A stretch of DNA of 64,000 bases. Source: Alnus glutinosa. Taxonomy: Eukaryota > Streptophyta > Magnoliopsida > Fagales > Betulaceae. The DNA lies in contig NC_084896.1 of the NCBI RefSeq assembly GCF_958979055.1, forward strand, positions 3,286,001-3,350,000, written 5' to 3'. The notes beneath the pieces are model-generated. The model was not told the DNA's origin. It did no database searches and saw only the letters and a program-made list of their open reading frames with translations. Numbering within the stretch: position 1 is the first letter of the stretch; every line of letters starts with the position of its first letter. Shown here piece by piece: positions 61,774 through 64,000 of this stretch. A program made the position numbers and the translations under genes.

Positions 61774-63549
61774 TTAGGCACTGCCAACCTCCAATTCTGA
61801 TTTTGGTTTTGCTTGAACCCAACCCCCATCAATGGATTCCAATTCTGATTTTGGTGTTGCTTTAACCCAACCCCCATCAATGGATTCTAGACTCCCAGTT
61901 ATTCCATCATCGACAAAATCACCAACCCTTTTCACCTTAACCTCTGTCGGCTCAACAGGATACTTCCCAGAGAAGCAAGCATAACAAAAATTGGGAGAAT
62001 CATCACCCAACAACTTGGTCAAGCTACCAATTGGCAGAAAAGCAAGCGAATCTGACCCAATATACTCCCTAATCTCCTCCACACTCATCCTATTGGAAAT
62101 CAACTCCTCCGAGCTAGGTGTATCCACTCCATAATAGCAAGACCCGATAATTGGTGGGCTTGCAATTCTCATGTGAACTTCCTTAGCCCCTGACTCCTTT
62201 ATCAACCTAACAATCTTTGAGGAAGTTGTTCCCCTCACAATTGAGTCATCCACAACCACAACCCTCTTCCCCTCCAACACTGCTCGCACAGGTGACAACT
62301 TAAGCTTCACACCAAAGTCCCTTATCTTCTGTGATGGTTCAATGAAAGTCCTCCCAACATAGTGTGACCTTATCAAACCTTGCTGAAATGGCACTCCAGC
62401 TTTTGCAGCGTAACCAAGTGCAGCCACTACCCCGGAATCCGGCACTGCTATCACAACATCACAGTCAACTGGGGATTCAGTTGCAAGTATCTCACCAAAC
62501 TTACGGCGAGAATCATACACAGACCGCCCGAAAATAATCGAATTGGGCAAAGCGAAGTATATATGCTCAAAGATACATTGCTTTGGTTCAGGATGAGGCA
62601 TTAGGCAGAGTGAGTAAATACCAGTTTTGTCAACCACCACAACTTCACCAGGAAAGACCTCCCTCTCATATGTGGCTTCAATCAAATCAAGTGCACAAGT
62701 CTCAGAGGCAAACACCACAGCACCGTTGCTCCTCCTTCCCATAACCAAAGGCCTAAACCCATAAGGGTCTCGCACCGCAACCAGCTTATCATTGGTCAAA
62801 AAGACCATTGAATAAGCCCCCTCAAGCTTCTCACACGCGTCAACAATCCTCATAACAAAAGGCCTCGCTTTTGAAATAGCAATAAGATGAAGCACAACCT
62901 CAGTATCAGAGCTAGTATTAAAAATTGAACCAGTGTCTTCGAGATTAGCACGAAGAGTACGATAATTCACCAAATTACCATTGTGGGCAACCCCAACAGA
63001 GCCAAACCTGTACCCTGCAACAAAGGGCTGCACGTTCTTGAGCATAGACGAACCGGCCGTCGAGTACCGTACGTGCCCGATAGCCAAATCTCCAGGCAAC
63101 TGATCGAGTTTCGACTCGTTGAACACGTCGGAGACTAGTCCCACCCCAGTAACGGAATGAAGCACGTCGTTATCCACCGCGACGATGCCGGCACCTTCCT
63201 GGCCACGGTGCTGGAGCGCGTGGAGAGCCAAGTAGCTGAGCCGAGCGGCCTCTGGGTCGCCAAATATGCCAACGACACCGCACTCTTCGCGTGGCTTATC
63301 GTCATCATCGAAATCCACAGAATGGTCATCTGGGTATGGTTTATTTGAGGGGAAAAAGTCGGAGATAGGGTTTTTGGATGAGGCCGCGAGAGAGGCTTTG
63401 TGGTGGTGAGAGGAGGTGGGGTATTGGGAAAAGTACGGTTTTGGGAGGGTTTTGGAAGGGAGAGATAGATGAGTATTGGGTAGGTTTCGAGCGAGAGGAG
63501 TGGGTTTTGAGAAAGAGGAAGAAACGGGAGAAAAATTGGTGGCCGCCAT
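61774..63549 (-). CDS. ASE: Amidophosphoribosyltransferase (PurF-type ATase), chloroplast
   Basis: First committed step of purine synthesis: PRPP plus glutamine gives phosphoribosylamine. Single exon, 591 aa, as in plant relatives. Residues 1 to about 86 are Ser/Pro/Lys-rich, a plastid transit peptide. The Ntn glutaminase starts at Cys90 (EECGVVGIFGDPE), the nucleophile exposed by processing, followed by RGQEGAG, HVRYSTAG and HNGNLVNY. The PRTase domain carries the PRPP loop VVVVDDSIVRGTTSSKI (430-446). Four Cys at 325, 471, 522 and 525 match the 4Fe-4S ligands of Bacillus PurF. The C-terminus contains a perfect-length 16-residue tandem repeat (LESIDGGWVKATPKSE, then LESIDGGWVQAKPKSE, 554-585). 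AMP/GMP feedback is expected from the family. A GA/CT tract lies in the leader (about 63612-63638). Confidence 0.96.
   Translation of the reverse strand: MAATNFSPVSSSFSKPTPLARNLPNTHLSLPSKTLPKPYFSQYPTSSHHHKASLAASSKNPISDFFPSNKPYPDDHSVDFDDDDKPREECGVVGIFGDPEAARLSYLALHALQHRGQEGAGIVAVDNDVLHSVTGVGLVSDVFNESKLDQLPGDLAIGHVRYSTAGSSMLKNVQPFVAGYRFGSVGVAHNGNLVNYRTLRANLEDTGSIFNTSSDTEVVLHLIAISKARPFVMRIVDACEKLEGAYSMVFLTNDKLVAVRDPYGFRPLVMGRRSNGAVVFASETCALDLIEATYEREVFPGEVVVVDKTGIYSLCLMPHPEPKQCIFEHIYFALPNSIIFGRSVYDSRRKFGEILATESPVDCDVVIAVPDSGVVAALGYAAKAGVPFQQGLIRSHYVGRTFIEPSQKIRDFGVKLKLSPVRAVLEGKRVVVVDDSIVRGTTSSKIVRLIKESGAKEVHMRIASPPIIGSCYYGVDTPSSEELISNRMSVEEIREYIGSDSLAFLPIGSLTKLLGDDSPNFCYACFSGKYPVEPTEVKVKRVGDFVDDGITGSLESIDGGWVKATPKSELESIDGGWVQAKPKSELEVGSA
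61793..61888 (-). repeat. 48-bp tandem duplication inside the ATase coding end
   Basis: Units 61793-61840 and 61841-61888 differ at only a few bases and keep frame. Confidence 0.95.
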
Positions 63550-63611
63550 GGTAATCAGTGACAGAGCTTGAAGAGAGAGAAGAGGGAGAGAAAGAGAGAG
63601 GTTTTAAAGCA

Positions 63612-63638
63612 GTGAGAGAGAGAGAGAGAGAGAGAGAG
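63612..63638. repeat. GA microsatellite upstream of the ATase
   Basis: A gagaga run about 65-90 bp upstream of the ATase ATG, read as CT on the gene strand, inside the probable leader. Confidence 0.9.
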
Positions 63639-63649
63639 TTTGAAGTAAT

Positions 63650-64000
63650 TAATACGGTTCTCTAGGTTTCCAGAGTTTGAGGGAAATTGGAATCAAGTGA
63701 TTGGTGTTACCAATTCATATACGCTATTAGTATTTTATTTATTTTTTATTTTGTATTTTGTATTTTGTATTTTGTATTTTTATTTTTATACCTCCTAAAA
63801 ATAAAATCCTTATTAATTTATTATGATAGAATAGGATCGTCTCCTCCGTATCAATTGAAATTGACAGCTTACTATAAAGATTTTATTATGAGTAAGATTA
63901 ATGCTATATATACGTTTTTATTATATTTTTATTTTATTAAATTGTTGTGAAAGTATGTATATAGGTTCTTAAATTAACATTTTTTATTTTAATAGATTGA
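63650..64000. other. ATase upstream region, no further gene seen
   Basis: AT-rich, with tattttgtattttg repeats (63745-63780). A phrase aggatcgtctcctccgtatc (63833) weakly recalls the 60543 MITE. Confidence 0.4.

Overview
The window is nuclear DNA of a flowering plant, most likely a woody eudicot. The evidence is GT-AG introns, AT-rich intergenic DNA, plant gene families (class II BASIC PENTACYSTEINE factor, group I bZIP, plastid PPR protein, plastid PurF-type amidophosphoribosyltransferase) and many plant-type transposons. I cannot name the species. There is no bacterial operon, CRISPR array or phage.

Layout. 1-960: Ty1/copia remnant. 4216-8163 (-): polyprenol reductase in six exons, with two SINEs in its introns. 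8559-9552: Mutator-like element with a GC-rich palindromic core and a perfect 9-bp target duplication. 10340-15469: a 5.1-kb hAT element with a perfect 8-bp duplication and a transposase broken only by in-frame stops, apparently inside an older MITE. 15600-23410: a patchwork of duplicated pieces, a 2.9-kb Helitron and a decayed kelch gene. 24283-25004: 3' end of an aldose-6-phosphate-reductase-like gene. 25985-26365 (-): WNK kinase fragment. 28446-30149 (-): PPR gene. 30418-30717: RNase H fragment. 33150-38071: BPC transcription factor gene with a long 5' intron. 38100-48300: gene-poor, with TRIM, foldback and PIF-like elements. 48707-52123: bZIP29/30-type gene. 54381-54464: tRNA-Leu(CAA). 54623-59232: DUS3-type tRNA dihydrouridine synthase in ten exons. 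61774-63549 (-): amidophosphoribosyltransferase.

The six well-preserved protein genes are unrelated housekeeping or regulatory genes: dolichol synthesis, organelle RNA, GA-repeat-binding transcription, bZIP transcription, tRNA modification and purine synthesis. They do not form a pathway cluster. The most informative part is the mobile DNA. A segment of the BPC 5' intron (33533-34526) recurs at 17774-21752, and the second copy is split by the Helitron, so the BPC copy preserves the exact empty site (A|T target, TC...hairpin...CTAG ends). Several TIR elements of different families carry similar GC-rich palindromic cores in an otherwise AT-rich landscape. I see no convincing new multi-gene system. 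Exon boundaries were read by eye from splice consensus, frame continuity and family similarity, not from transcripts.
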